NCBI RefSeq assembly: GCF_004341205.1
Contig: NZ_SLUL01000006.1
Location: forward strand, 62,001-126,000
Origin: Thermolongibacillus altinsuensis
Lineage (GTDB): Bacteria; Bacillota; Bacilli; Bacillales; Anoxybacillaceae
Reading direction: 5' to 3'
DNA length: 64,000 nucleotides
The translations under genes were made by a program, and so were the position numbers. Positions 24,083 to 32,524 of the stretch are shown here, piece after piece (position 1 is the stretch's first letter; each line of letters opens with the position of its first letter). The notes below the pieces were generated by a model that saw nothing but the letters and a program-made list of their open reading frames with translations, searched no databases and was not told the DNA's origin.

Positions 24083-24270
24083 AAACGAAAACTTCACTCC
24101 TTTCTGTTCAAACGTTTATTACGGATTAATGATACATCGTCGTCAATTTTTTGTATAGTGACTTTGTTAAAATTTCTCGAAACAAATCAATTGTAATCGT
24201 TTTCTCAAGTCATGTTTAATGGTAAAAGTTGTTTGATTCCTTTATAATGGTTTTGAAGGAAGGTGAAATG

Positions 24271-24558
24271 ATGAATATTAACATGTCGGAGAAGGCGTTT
24301 GCATGGTATAAAGACGAACTGCAATTACAAAAGGGCGATCACGTTCGTTTTTTTGTCAGATACGGTGGATGCAGCACGGTGCAAAAAGGCTTTTCTCTAG
24401 GTGTTCATAAAGAAGAACCGATCGATGCGGGGGCTATTTTTGAGAAGGAAGGAATTACATTTTTCATTGAAGAACGTGATTTATGGTATTTTGATGGTCG
24501 AAATTTGCATATTGATTTTGATGATAAACTCAATGAACCGATTTTTATATACGAGTAA
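24271..24558 (+). CDS. yneR: HesB/IscA-like protein YneR
   Basis: A 95-residue protein starting MNINMSEKAFAWYKDEL with FFVRYGGCSTVQKGFSLGV, closely like B. subtilis YneR. It has the HesB fold, but only one conserved cysteine (GGCST) is visible and the C-terminal CxC of true A-type Fe-S carriers is missing, so it may not carry clusters. ATG 24271 follows GGAAGGTG; ATG 24268 directly before it is an alternative. The yneP homologue is nearby, as in B. subtilis. Confidence 0.82.
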   Translation: MNINMSEKAFAWYKDELQLQKGDHVRFFVRYGGCSTVQKGFSLGVHKEEPIDAGAIFEKEGITFFIEERDLWYFDGRNLHIDFDDKLNEPIFIYE

Positions 24559-24583
24559 AGCGGAGCGATTTATGCTCCGCTTT
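24557..24583. terminator. Bidirectional terminator
   Basis: Stem AAAGCGGAGC/GCTCCGCTTT, shared by yneR and the converging thioesterase. Confidence 0.7.
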
Positions 24584-24983
24584 ACACTTTTTCTCGAATG
24601 GCCATTGTGCAGCGAGAGATGCAGATTAATTCGTTTTTCTCATTAACAATTTCAATGTTCCAAACCATCGTTGTTTTTCCACGATGAACGATCGTTGCTG
24701 TTGCCGTTACAATTCCTTCATAAACTGGACGTAAATGATTCGCATTAATTTCGAGACCAACCGCTATTTCTTTTTGCGGATCAATTAATGCGTAAGCGCC
24801 AACGCTCGCTGCCGTTTCCGCCAGCGCAACGGAAGCTCCCCCGTGCAAAATTCCAAATGGTTGCCTTGTTTTTTCGTTGACAGGCATTGTCGCAATCACT
24901 TTTCCTTCAGAGATATGTATAATTTCAATATTTAATGCTTCTAACAACGTATTTTTGATCCATTCGTTCATTTTCCCATTCAT
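24582..24983 (-). CDS. Hotdog-fold thioesterase, PaaI/MenI-like
   Basis: A 133-residue acyl-CoA thioesterase. The motif FGILHGGASVALAETAASVGA near residue 43 contains the HGG...E signature of the PaaI group; NANHLRPVYEG and RTTMVW-type strands follow. Sequence resembles B. subtilis YuxO/MenI, which hydrolyses DHNA-CoA in menaquinone synthesis, but the context has no men genes, so the substrate is open. It starts by ATGA overlap with the upstream thioesterase gene. Confidence 0.82.
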   Translation of the reverse strand: MNGKMNEWIKNTLLEALNIEIIHISEGKVIATMPVNEKTRQPFGILHGGASVALAETAASVGAYALIDPQKEIAVGLEINANHLRPVYEGIVTATATIVHRGKTTMVWNIEIVNEKNELICISRCTMAIREKV

Positions 24984-25432
24984 TTTCGTCTTTCTTCACT
25001 TCCTTTCTTTTTAGCGCGCTCATATGCCTCGTGCCAATCTGGAAAGTACTTACGAATCAATACTGGTTGAAATGTTTCTTTTGTCACGCAAACATGTTTT
25101 GATGTTGCTGTCGCTGCGATCTCTCCTGTTGGTGTCAAAATTTCATATCCATAAACAACTCGAATGCCATCGTATGATTCAATCCATGTTTTAATGGTTG
25201 CAGTCTCCCCATAACGAAGCGGCTTTTTGTACGATATTTGCAAATCGACTACCGGTGAAACAATCCCTTGCTTCTCCATATCCGCATAATTAAAACCTAA
25301 TTGGCGAATCAAATGTGCTCGACCAATTTCCATCCAAACAAGATAATTAGCGTGGTAAACGACACCCATTTGGTCTGTTTCCGCATAGCGCACTTCAATC
25401 TCTTTTGAAGAAATCACCATTCCCTTTTTCAC
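24980..25432 (-). CDS. yneP: YbgC/4HBT acyl-CoA thioesterase (YneP-like)
   Basis: A 150-residue hotdog protein with the catalytic stretch VRYAETDQMGVVYHANYLVWMEIGR (Asp in TDQMG), the 4-hydroxybenzoyl-CoA thioesterase pattern. It hydrolyses short acyl-CoA thioesters; the physiological substrate is unknown. Start is uncertain: GTG 25432 sits one base after GGAGA, while an ATG at 25420 has its own weak AAGGGA. It is co-transcribed with the next thioesterase by a four-base overlap. Confidence 0.85.
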   Translation of the reverse strand: MKKGMVISSKEIEVRYAETDQMGVVYHANYLVWMEIGRAHLIRQLGFNYADMEKQGIVSPVVDLQISYKKPLRYGETATIKTWIESYDGIRVVYGYEILTPTGEIAATATSKHVCVTKETFQPVLIRKYFPDWHEAYERAKKKGSEERRK

Positions 25433-25490
25433 TCTCCATCTCTCTATATCATGATAAAACTAGGTTATCACTATATTATCATAAATAACA

Positions 25491-25514
25491 AAAAGCCGCA
25501 CTCACGCGGCTTTT
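25491..25514 (-). terminator. Terminator of tlp
   Basis: Stem AAAAGCCGC/GCGGCTTTT, loop of 6. Confidence 0.75.
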
Positions 25515-25742
25515 TTACAACTGTCCATTTTCTCTTGCGCTTGCTTCATCCTTGATCTCGGCACGCATCGCTTCAATCGCTTCTTCACGACGATGGTTTT
25601 TCTCCTCAATTTTTTCGCGTTCTTCCGGACTGGAAAATGCCATCGTTTCTTCAGCTTCTTCAATATTTTCGATCGTGTTTTGTACCATTTCTTGTAGTTT
25701 CTCAACATTATCCCGACGATCGTCATGGTTTGGTCGATTCAT
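25515..25742 (-). CDS. tlp: Small acid-soluble spore protein Tlp
   Basis: A 75-residue very acidic, helical protein. DNVEKLQEMVQNTIENIEEAEETM and the RREEAI...DEASARENG end match Tlp (thioredoxin-like protein of spores) despite the lack of a redox motif. It is made in the forespore and degraded at germination in B. subtilis. ATG 25742 follows AGGAGG. sspN lies just upstream, as in the sspN-tlp operon, but here a terminator separates the two. Confidence 0.92.
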   Translation of the reverse strand: MNRPNHDDRRDNVEKLQEMVQNTIENIEEAEETMAFSSPEEREKIEEKNHRREEAIEAMRAEIKDEASARENGQL

Positions 25743-25849
25743 GATAAAAACCTCCTCTTAAAGTTGAATACACATGATTAGATTACGCTGATCTTTCATT
25801 TTTATACGCACCGGTAAAGTTTTCTATAATTTAATTATGTAAACTAAAA

Positions 25850-25872
25850 AAGGGCGCTACAAAAACGCCCTT
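25850..25872 (-). terminator. Terminator between sspN and tlp
   Basis: Stem AAGGGCG/CGCCCTT, loop of 9, followed on the minus strand by T-rich sequence. It overlaps the sspN stop. Confidence 0.65.
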
Positions 25873-26014
25873 ATTCTCCCTTGGTCTGTATGACTTGGGC
25901 ATGTTGCCCTGATTGATCTTGCATTTGTTTCCCTTTGTTTCCACCTGCTGCTCTCGGTTGTGTGCCGATATGACTTGGAACAAAATGTTTAGTGCTTTTC
26001 TTTGGATTACCCAT
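25871..26014 (-). CDS. sspN: Small acid-soluble spore protein N
   Basis: A 47-residue protein from ATG 26014, behind GAGGGGGATG, to TAA 25871. It reads [19 protein letters not shown], then [19 protein letters not shown] and ends VIQTKGE, almost the same as B. subtilis SspN. It is made late in the forespore. The longer 63-codon frame overlapping it in another phase is a shadow. Confidence 0.92.
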   Translation of the reverse strand: MGNPKKSTKHFVPSHIGTQPRAAGGNKGKQMQDQSGQHAQVIQTKGE

Positions 26015-26048
26015 TGATTCATCCCCCTCTCTCCCTTATATTATCTCT

Positions 26049-26180
26049 TCATTCTGCTTTATTAAGCATACGCGCTTCAATTTTTTCTTCCAATTTTTCT
26101 AATGCTTTTTGATCATTAAGCAACTGTCGTTTATTTTCAATCACAAGCTCTGCAAATGTTCGTTTTCTTATTTTTCTCAA
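26049..26180 (-). CDS. FbpB-family small basic protein
   Basis: A 43-residue basic protein starting at TTG 26180, six bases after AGGTGA. MRKIRKRTFAELVIENKRQL is the typical start of the FbpB family, whose B. subtilis member is Fur-controlled and helps the sRNA FsrA repress iron-using proteins. No Fur box is obvious upstream here, so a role in iron sparing is only inferred. Confidence 0.78.
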   Translation of the reverse strand: MRKIRKRTFAELVIENKRQLLNDQKALEKLEEKIEARMLNKAE

Positions 26181-26250
26181 GTTCGCTCACCTGCTTTTTT
26201 ATTTTTTGTTTTTTCTATCTTTTCCGAACAGAAGGAAAAATATACAAAAA

Positions 26251-26281
26251 AATAGTCGGTTTACTTAGTAAACCAACTATT
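26251..26281 (-). terminator. Terminator of the YneN-like gene
   Basis: Stem AATAGT.GGTTTAC/GTAAACC.ACTATT with one internal mismatch, then T6 on the minus strand. Confidence 0.75.
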
Positions 26282-26792
26282 CACCCCACTGTTCCATATA
26301 TTCCACCATTTTTTTATAAGGCATAGGACCGACAAATTTATCACGAATAATTCCATCTTTATCAATGATAAATGATGTTGGGATCGGCTGAATTTCATAT
26401 TGCTTCATTGCCGCCCCTTTTGTATCTAGCACAACAGGAAACGTTAAACCATACTCTTTGATAAAAGCATCCACTTTCTCACGGGAATCGCGAACCATTA
26501 AGTTAACAGCAACGATTTCCATCTTTTTATGATATTTCTCATAAAATTTCTGCATATCAGGCATTTCTGCTCGACAAGGCGGACACCATGTTGCCCAAAA
26601 ATTCACAATAACCGGTTTCCCATGCAAATCGGATAAACGTAATGTTTGTCCATCAAGTGTTTGCAATGCAAAATCGGGAGCTTTCATTCCAATTTTGGAA
26701 CCTGTGGCAACCGTTTGATTTTCGGTGATTAATTGCCAAAGTACATAAGCGGTTAAACTAAATAACAGGACCGTTGCCAACCATTTTTTCAA
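26277..26792 (-). CDS. yneN: Membrane-anchored thioredoxin-like protein YneN/ResA
   Basis: A 171-residue protein. An N-terminal signal anchor (MKKWLATVLLFSLTAYVLW) places the thioredoxin domain outside the membrane. The redox motif is WATWCPPCRAEMP (Cys70, Cys73), as in TlpA and ResA, which reduce disulfides of exported proteins such as apo-cytochrome c. Next to sspN-tlp-yneP, the match is B. subtilis YneN. The start is TTG 26792, nine bases after AAAGGTG. Confidence 0.85.
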   Translation of the reverse strand: MKKWLATVLLFSLTAYVLWQLITENQTVATGSKIGMKAPDFALQTLDGQTLRLSDLHGKPVIVNFWATWCPPCRAEMPDMQKFYEKYHKKMEIVAVNLMVRDSREKVDAFIKEYGLTFPVVLDTKGAAMKQYEIQPIPTSFIIDKDGIIRDKFVGPMPYKKMVEYMEQWGE

Positions 26793-26867
26793 TCAATTGC
26801 ACACCTTTCTTTATGTATTCATTCTACATAATAATATATATTCGAATGATGTGGACAAAATCAAGAA

Positions 26868-26891
26868 AAAGGCGCAAAAAGCTGCGCCTTT
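26868..26891 (-). terminator. Terminator of the 46-residue gene
   Basis: Stem AAAGGCGCA/TGCGCCTTT, loop of 6. Confidence 0.75.
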
Positions 26892-27030
26892 AACGGATAT
26901 TTTTATGCTCATTTTTCATTTTTTTCGCTTCTACTTCTACATACGAAGCAAATTCATTATTAAAGTCGTTTTTTTGTTTCGCGTTATTATTTCGTTGCGC
27001 ATTGGCATTCCCTAATTTCGTACGCCCCAT
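26890..27030 (-). CDS. Small spore-protein-like peptide (46 residues)
   Basis: From ATG 27030, six bases after GGGAGG, to TAA 26890. It begins MGRTKLGNANAQRNNNAKQK and contains FNNEFASYVEVEAKK, reminiscent of the EFA motif in gamma-type and SspO-type small acid-soluble spore proteins. It is Asn/Lys-rich and without hydrophobic segments. The position beside yneN, where B. subtilis carries sspO/sspP, supports a spore role, but the match is loose. Confidence 0.6.
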   Translation of the reverse strand: MGRTKLGNANAQRNNNAKQKNDFNNEFASYVEVEAKKMKNEHKNIR

Positions 27031-27091
27031 TTACTTTTCCTCCCTTTAGATGATTGACAACGCATCTTTAGTATTCGTAGCAAAAGGGGCC

Positions 27092-27925
27092 TTATTCACC
27101 CGTTTGAATTGGGTTTTCATCATACGAGATCCAATCACTCCAACTTCCTACATATAAACGAACGTTTGGAAAGCCAGCTTCAGACAATGCTAAAACGTTC
27201 GCGCACGCCGTGACGCCAGAGCCACAGTACACAATCACAGGCTGTTCCGGTGACAAAAAGGAAAATCGCTTTTTTTGTTCTTCAGGGCTTTTCCAGTTTC
27301 CTTCTTCCGTCAATCCCTCTTTCCAAAAAACGTTTCGAGCACCAGGAATGTGTCCTGCTTTATAGTCGATCGGTTCTTCGATGCCTAAATATCGTTTTCG
27401 TTCCCTTGAGTCAATGAGAATCGCCCCTCCGTTTTGTACCGCCTCTCTCACTTCCTCGATAGTCGCTAAAAGGTGGGGTTGAACATTTCCTTTAAACGAC
27501 ACGCGCGGATAAATAGGTACATCTTGCGACAGAGGATATCCAGCTTGTTTCCATGAAGAAAATCCTCCATCCAGTACATACACATGTTCATGACCGAGAT
27601 AACGAAGCATCCACCAAAATCTCGCAGCCATCGCTCCAAATTGATCGTCATAAGCCACCACAGTTGTATTTGAATGTATTCCGGCAGCCGATAATTTTTC
27701 AACGAATTCATCTATATTTGGAAGCGGATGACGTCCGCCATGTTTTTCTATTTTTGCGGATAGATCTTTCTCAAGATCGAAGTAAAAAGCGCCAGGAAGA
27801 TGCGCTTGAACATATTCTTTTAAGCCGCGAACAGGGTCATCTAAATAAAACCGACAATCGATGATTCTGACATCTTCACGATGCAACTGAGAGGCAAGCC
27901 ACTCTTTTGTAACGATGTGCTTCAT
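27092..27925 (-). CDS. Sulfurtransferase with two rhodanese domains (SseA-like)
   Basis: A 277-residue protein with two rhodanese repeats. The first is inactive, ending with DGGFSSWKQAGYP; the second carries the active cysteine in CGSGVTAC near residue 235. The CGSGVTA loop is that of 3-mercaptopyruvate sulfurtransferase-type enzymes rather than thiosulfate-specific CRKGVTA. It moves sulfane sulfur to an acceptor in the cytoplasm. Its ATG overlaps the ypbS stop by four bases. Confidence 0.9.
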   Translation of the reverse strand: MKHIVTKEWLASQLHREDVRIIDCRFYLDDPVRGLKEYVQAHLPGAFYFDLEKDLSAKIEKHGGRHPLPNIDEFVEKLSAAGIHSNTTVVAYDDQFGAMAARFWWMLRYLGHEHVYVLDGGFSSWKQAGYPLSQDVPIYPRVSFKGNVQPHLLATIEEVREAVQNGGAILIDSRERKRYLGIEEPIDYKAGHIPGARNVFWKEGLTEEGNWKSPEEQKKRFSFLSPEQPVIVYCGSGVTACANVLALSEAGFPNVRLYVGSWSDWISYDENPIQTGE

Positions 27926-28203
27926 TGTACGGTTCCCTCTTCTCCCTTTAACTTTTTGACATATTGCTGCACCATTTCGATGGTGACATATTTTCGTTGT
28001 GGAACAATCCCAGTTTTCGACAACTCGTTGATTAGTTTTGTCACTTCATTGATGCGTTCAACCGAAAACGGTTTGCCATTTTGACAAAGGGAAACAGCTT
28101 CTTCAATGTACATTTCACGTTTTTGATCTAACTCAATAAATCTTTTGACAATCGCATGTTGCTTTTTAGAATGAGCCGTAATGGCGTGATGTACTTCACT
28201 CAT
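27922..28203 (-). CDS. ypbS: DUF2533 protein YpbS
   Basis: A 93-residue helical protein starting MSEVHHAITAHSKKQHAIVKRF, the DUF2533 pattern of B. subtilis YpbS. It overlaps dynA by eight bases and the sulfurtransferase by four, so the three genes are translationally coupled. No function is known for the family. Confidence 0.85.
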   Translation of the reverse strand: MSEVHHAITAHSKKQHAIVKRFIELDQKREMYIEEAVSLCQNGKPFSVERINEVTKLINELSKTGIVPQRKYVTIEMVQQYVKKLKGEEGTVQ

Positions 28204-31200
28204 TCTCGATTCCTCCTATCATTTCATAAGCGTTTTCCAATTCTTTGATTGGCATTTGCTCTGTTAATGCGGCCGTTAATCCAGCAAAATGCTCATTGAT
28301 TTGTTCTTTCATATTTTTATGAAGTTGTTTCATGACATGAAGCCATTGTTTCGTATAATGTTCAACCATTCTCTTATGATTTTCCCTTAAATAGTTAGAA
28401 ACAGGCTGTTGTAATTGTCGTTCGATTTCTTCTTTCATCCATCGCTTCTCATCTTTTTCAAAAAAAGATTTCGCATTTTTGTAAAACGAAAGGGCTTTTT
28501 TGAATAAAGAAGCATCTAGTTGTTGTAAAGCGACTGAGAACTCCAATGTTATAAATGAAGGCATCTCTGCTTTTGTTAAGATGAGCGTACTGTGTATTTG
28601 TTTCAACTGTTTCTGGATATTCTCAAAATACAGATCGTGCTGTTTCGTTAAAAACGCCTCCATGCGTAAACTAGTTGCTCTCATTTCTTGCGCCAAGTCA
28701 AATCCAATCGAATAAAGAAGCTCATCTAAACATGCTTGCAATGCTTTTTTAATGTTTGGATGATCGTCATGCAAAACAGATGGATGAAACGCTTCTTTAA
28801 ACCAATCATGGAACCGGAAGAAAATGCGCTGCTTAATGTAATAAACAAGTTCGGACAGTTCTTGTTCAAGAGCGCGAAGATCGCTAGCGGCATCCTGTTG
28901 TTCAATTATTCGCACCATTTTCTGCCGCTCGCTCTCTAAAGAAGCAAGTTTTGCCCGTTTTGCTTCATCGCTTAGTTTCGCTTTGGCAATATATTCTGCT
29001 ATTCGCTTTTTCGCCTGCTCGATTTGCAAACGTGCAGAAAAAATCACTAATTGAGCCAATTCTTGATTCATAAACTGTCTAAATTGTTGTTCAAACACAT
29101 TCATTCCCGAATTTTTTAACACGTCATTCCCATATTGAATTCCCTGCTTTTCTGCAAGTGCCCACTGGCTTGAAAGCGGATAGAGTCGCGGTTGCCGAAT
29201 GCCAAAATGAAGCAGCTGCTCTTCTACATACTCAACGACTGCTTCCAATTCTTCCGAAGATTGCGCCAAATCTGCGGCATTGATAATGAAAAACATTTTA
29301 TCAAGGCTAAATGTATCCTTTACTCGCCCAAGCTGAATAAGAAATTCGCGGTCAGCTTTTGAAAATGCATGATTGTAATACGTAACAAATAAAATGGCAT
29401 CGGCATTTTTAATGTAGTCAAACGCTACTCCCGTATGTCGAGCATTAACGGAATCAGCCCCCGGTGTGTCGACAAGCGTAATCCCTTGTTTCGTTAATGG
29501 ACAATCATAATAAAGCTCAATCCACTCAACAAAGCAAGATTTTGTTTCGTTTGCGACATATTCACTAAATTCGTGAAAATCAACAAATAAAGAAAGTCCA
29601 AGATCTTTGTGCATATGTTCATAGCCATCCACAACGGCTTTTAAAAATGCATAGTGCACTTTTTCTTTTACCTCAACAGATTCAATGGCCAAAGCCTTTT
29701 TACTTTGATTCAATGCTTCTTCTAATGAGTTAGCCTGCAACCCGAAAAAACGAAGAGAATGTTGTAAATCTTTGAACAGCTGTTCATTTGTTTTCATTTG
29801 AACAACAACCGTTCCGTGTGGCCGTTCTGCTGTCGGCGGCACAATTTTATTAATGGTTGCTGTCGTCGGATTAGGCGAGACCGGTAATACTTTTTCACCG
29901 ATCAAAGCATTGGCAAATGAAGATTTTCCTGCGCTAAAGGCTCCAAATAAGGCAACCGTAAATGTACGATTCTCAAGACGATTTGCTTTTTCCGCCATTT
30001 CATTCGCTAAATGAACGAGCCCTTTAAATGGAAGAATGAGTTCGCTGACTCGTCTCAGTTGAGTAATGACTTGTTCGAAGTTTTCATACCGATCCTGTGC
30101 TTCAATCTTTTCTTTGTACGCTTCTTTCTTTTTCTCTCTTATAGTTTTTTCTTCTTTTAGAAATCCTTCACTTCTAGTTTTTTCCTCTATTAGAAATCCT
30201 TCACTTCGCTGAACAATGAACGTTTCGTCCAAAAATGAAGCGATCGTTTCGTCGGAAAATGGTGAAACTTCTTTTTTCTCCATTAATTGAAGGAGGTCGG
30301 TCCGAATTTGTTCCCGTTTCAGACGATATGTATGTAGCTCTGCCAATCGTTGTTGTTCTTTGCGTACTCTCTCGGCCTTTTCACGCCATTTTTGAATGAC
30401 CTTTTCTTCTTCCATTTTTCCTTTATCAATCATTTCATCCACAAGTTCAAGAACGGCCAATCGATAGCGGCGCTTCAATTCGTTTGCAAGATCATTCGTA
30501 TATGTCAATAGATAGTTACCTGTCACGAACGGATTGTTCTGACGTAACTCGATTAAAAGCTGTTCTGAAAAAGGAACGGCCAACTGTTGTGTTTTTGCCA
30601 GCAACGTTTCGTCTTTTAGTTCATGCTCTCTGTAAAAACGACCGAGAAGATCGCGGATATGCCATTCCAGTTGCGAACGAACTTTCTCAGAGAGATCTTC
30701 ATAAAAGGTTTGCAACCGTCTTTTTCGTTCCTCTTCTGTTTTGGTTTTTGTAAATAAAAAACCAACTTTAAAACCATCTCGAAATGCTTCTAAAAAAGAA
30801 CGAGCCTTTTCTCGCGTTTCGTACGACATGATATAAGCGTTATCCACTATTTTATTTAACTCTTGTTCAAAGGAAGGACGCGCCTTCATCCACTTCTGTT
30901 CCCAATGTTTAATGGCCTCCTCCGCTTCAGCCATTTCTCTAGAAAGTTGATCTTCATCTGTTGTTTGTAATAATTGTTGCAAATGCTGTTCTTTCTCCGC
31001 ATCTTTTTCTTCAAGAAAACGGATATGATCGTGAATGATTTGCTTCACTGCTATGGCAATGCCATCTAACAATCGTTCGTCCTTTCTGCGAAAAATCGTC
31101 TGCAATGTTTCTTTCAATGCATTTAAATCATTATTTGAACATTCTTTTTGTTTTAGCGATGTATAAAAAATACGCTCGATCGAAACATTCCAATTTTGAA

Positions 31201-31876
31201 ACGCTTGACTGACCGATCGCTTAAATTGCGAAAAAGAAAGTTCCTCTTCCCGATGTTTATCGATTTGATTCACAATGAAATACAGTTTTTTCCCATGCTC
31301 TGTTAAACGTTTTGTAAATTCAAAATTTAACTCGGCTTGAACATGGTTATAATCCATCATATAAAAAATGACGTCTGCTAAATGAAGAGCGGATTCTGTT
31401 GCCAGTCGGTGAGCGTCATCCGTCGAGTCAATTCCGGGTGTATCCATAATGACGACACCTTTTGGAATCGCATTTGTTTCATGACTAATTTCAATCGCAG
31501 AAATGGCATCTCCGTCTTTACAAAATGACTTAATCTCCTCATAATCATACGGAGCCACATACTCAATCGGCGCGCTATGTTTGTAAAATACTCGAGCATA
31601 AGCCTTTCCCGCTTTTACTTTTACTAAATTAGCGCTTGTTGGAATCGGGCTCGATGGCAAAATAGCGGATCCAATGAGCTCATTAATCATGCTTGATTTT
31701 CCCGCTGAAAAGTGCCCGCAAAAAGCGATGATAAACTCCTGTTTATGTACCTTTTGAATGAGTTGTTTCACTTTGTTTGCCTGTTCGGTATCACCGCTTT
31801 CCATCAATTGTGCATGAAGAGCGATCAACTTATACACCCATTGTTGTAAAGATTGTGTTGTCGTTGTTTGAACCAT
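28196..31876 (-). CDS. dynA: Two-headed dynamin-like GTPase DynA
   Basis: A 1226-residue fusion of two dynamin-like units, as in B. subtilis DynA (YpbR, 1193 residues), which tethers and fuses membranes and protects against membrane stress. P-loops are GHFSAGKSSMIN (about 54-65) and GAFSAGKSSFAN (about 642-653); the G3 motifs are DTPGIDSTDD and DTPGADSVN. Long coiled coils separate them. A 33-base tandem duplication (30143-30208) repeats RSEGFL.EEKT between the halves. ATG 31876 lies after GGGAG; the 12 codons before it lack a ribosome site. It is upstream of ypbS and downstream of bpsB. Confidence 0.94.
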   Translation of the reverse strand: MVQTTTTQSLQQWVYKLIALHAQLMESGDTEQANKVKQLIQKVHKQEFIIAFCGHFSAGKSSMINELIGSAILPSSPIPTSANLVKVKAGKAYARVFYKHSAPIEYVAPYDYEEIKSFCKDGDAISAIEISHETNAIPKGVVIMDTPGIDSTDDAHRLATESALHLADVIFYMMDYNHVQAELNFEFTKRLTEHGKKLYFIVNQIDKHREEELSFSQFKRSVSQAFQNWNVSIERIFYTSLKQKECSNNDLNALKETLQTIFRRKDERLLDGIAIAVKQIIHDHIRFLEEKDAEKEQHLQQLLQTTDEDQLSREMAEAEEAIKHWEQKWMKARPSFEQELNKIVDNAYIMSYETREKARSFLEAFRDGFKVGFLFTKTKTEEERKRRLQTFYEDLSEKVRSQLEWHIRDLLGRFYREHELKDETLLAKTQQLAVPFSEQLLIELRQNNPFVTGNYLLTYTNDLANELKRRYRLAVLELVDEMIDKGKMEEEKVIQKWREKAERVRKEQQRLAELHTYRLKREQIRTDLLQLMEKKEVSPFSDETIASFLDETFIVQRSEGFLIEEKTRSEGFLKEEKTIREKKKEAYKEKIEAQDRYENFEQVITQLRRVSELILPFKGLVHLANEMAEKANRLENRTFTVALFGAFSAGKSSFANALIGEKVLPVSPNPTTATINKIVPPTAERPHGTVVVQMKTNEQLFKDLQHSLRFFGLQANSLEEALNQSKKALAIESVEVKEKVHYAFLKAVVDGYEHMHKDLGLSLFVDFHEFSEYVANETKSCFVEWIELYYDCPLTKQGITLVDTPGADSVNARHTGVAFDYIKNADAILFVTYYNHAFSKADREFLIQLGRVKDTFSLDKMFFIINAADLAQSSEELEAVVEYVEEQLLHFGIRQPRLYPLSSQWALAEKQGIQYGNDVLKNSGMNVFEQQFRQFMNQELAQLVIFSARLQIEQAKKRIAEYIAKAKLSDEAKRAKLASLESERQKMVRIIEQQDAASDLRALEQELSELVYYIKQRIFFRFHDWFKEAFHPSVLHDDHPNIKKALQACLDELLYSIGFDLAQEMRATSLRMEAFLTKQHDLYFENIQKQLKQIHSTLILTKAEMPSFITLEFSVALQQLDASLFKKALSFYKNAKSFFEKDEKRWMKEEIERQLQQPVSNYLRENHKRMVEHYTKQWLHVMKQLHKNMKEQINEHFAGLTAALTEQMPIKELENAYEMIGGIENE
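30143..30208. repeat. 33-bp tandem duplication inside dynA
   Basis: Two 33-base units (30143-30175 and 30176-30208) differ at a few positions and encode RSEGFLIEEKT and RSEGFLKEEKT. The frame is kept. It lies in the linker before the second GTPase. Confidence 0.9.
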
Positions 31877-31947
31877 AATCTCCCATACCCCTTTTAAAAA
31901 ATCTACCTCCATTTTACTGCACTTTAACGGAAAAATATATGAAAAAA

Positions 31948-31975
31948 TCCTCTGTCTTTATGATTTAACAGAGGA
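31948..31975 (-). terminator. Terminator between bpsB and dynA
   Basis: Stem TCCTCTGT/ACAGAGGA with a 12-base loop containing the bpsB stop, then T6 on the minus strand. Confidence 0.65.
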
Positions 31976-32521
31976 AGTCGGAAAAAAGCGCTTTTTTTGT
32001 TGAAATTCGTCTGCGTAGTTCGTAAACATGTTCAATGCTCTTTCTTCTTCACGTATACGAACGAAAAGAACAAGACCATTTAAAATAGTAAAGATGCATG
32101 CTGTCCAATAAGCTTGAAACAAAAGCGGAATCAATAAAATTTCCGTTATAACAATGATATAATTCGGATGACGCATAAAGCGATACGGACCTTTAGAAAT
32201 GGGGCGGCTATTAGGCAAAACGATGATTTTTGTATTCCAAAATCGCCCTAACGATCGAATGGTCCAAATACGTAAAACTTGAACAATAAAAAATAAAACA
32301 GCCAAAAACGGCCAAATCGGCGATAATCTCGTTTTTTTCCACAACCCTTCAAACAAAAGGGAGACAAAAAACAAACTATGAACGAGGACAATATATTTAT
32401 AATGAGATTGTCCAAACTCCTTGCCGCCTCGTTCTTTCATCCATCGTTCGTTTCGCTTAGCAATCCACAGTTCACCGATTCGCTGTAAAATGACCAAAAT
32501 AAAAAACAATAAAAACTTCAT
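31958..32521 (-). CDS. bpsB: Isoprenylcysteine-methyltransferase-like protein BpsB
   Basis: A 187-residue membrane protein with about five helices. GPYRFMRHPNY near residue 128 and the RIREEERAL stretch are typical of the ICMT/phospholipid methyltransferase family. In B. subtilis the homologue YpbQ (BpsB) methylates alkylpyrones made by BpsA. Here it starts three bases after the bpsA stop, so the same two-step pathway is likely. Confidence 0.9.
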   Translation of the reverse strand: MKFLLFFILVILQRIGELWIAKRNERWMKERGGKEFGQSHYKYIVLVHSLFFVSLLFEGLWKKTRLSPIWPFLAVLFFIVQVLRIWTIRSLGRFWNTKIIVLPNSRPISKGPYRFMRHPNYIIVITEILLIPLLFQAYWTACIFTILNGLVLFVRIREEERALNMFTNYADEFQQKKRFFPTSSVKS

Positions 32522-32524
32522 GAT

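Noticed and set aside
23938-24097. M-box or Mn (yybP-ykoY) riboswitch upstream of corA
   Set aside because: The conserved blocks of either class could not be found; only local similarity to GGGGAAGTAG.
25502-26022. 74- and 63-codon minus-strand frames over tlp and sspN
   Set aside because: Out-of-phase shadows; the tlp and sspN frames match known spore proteins.
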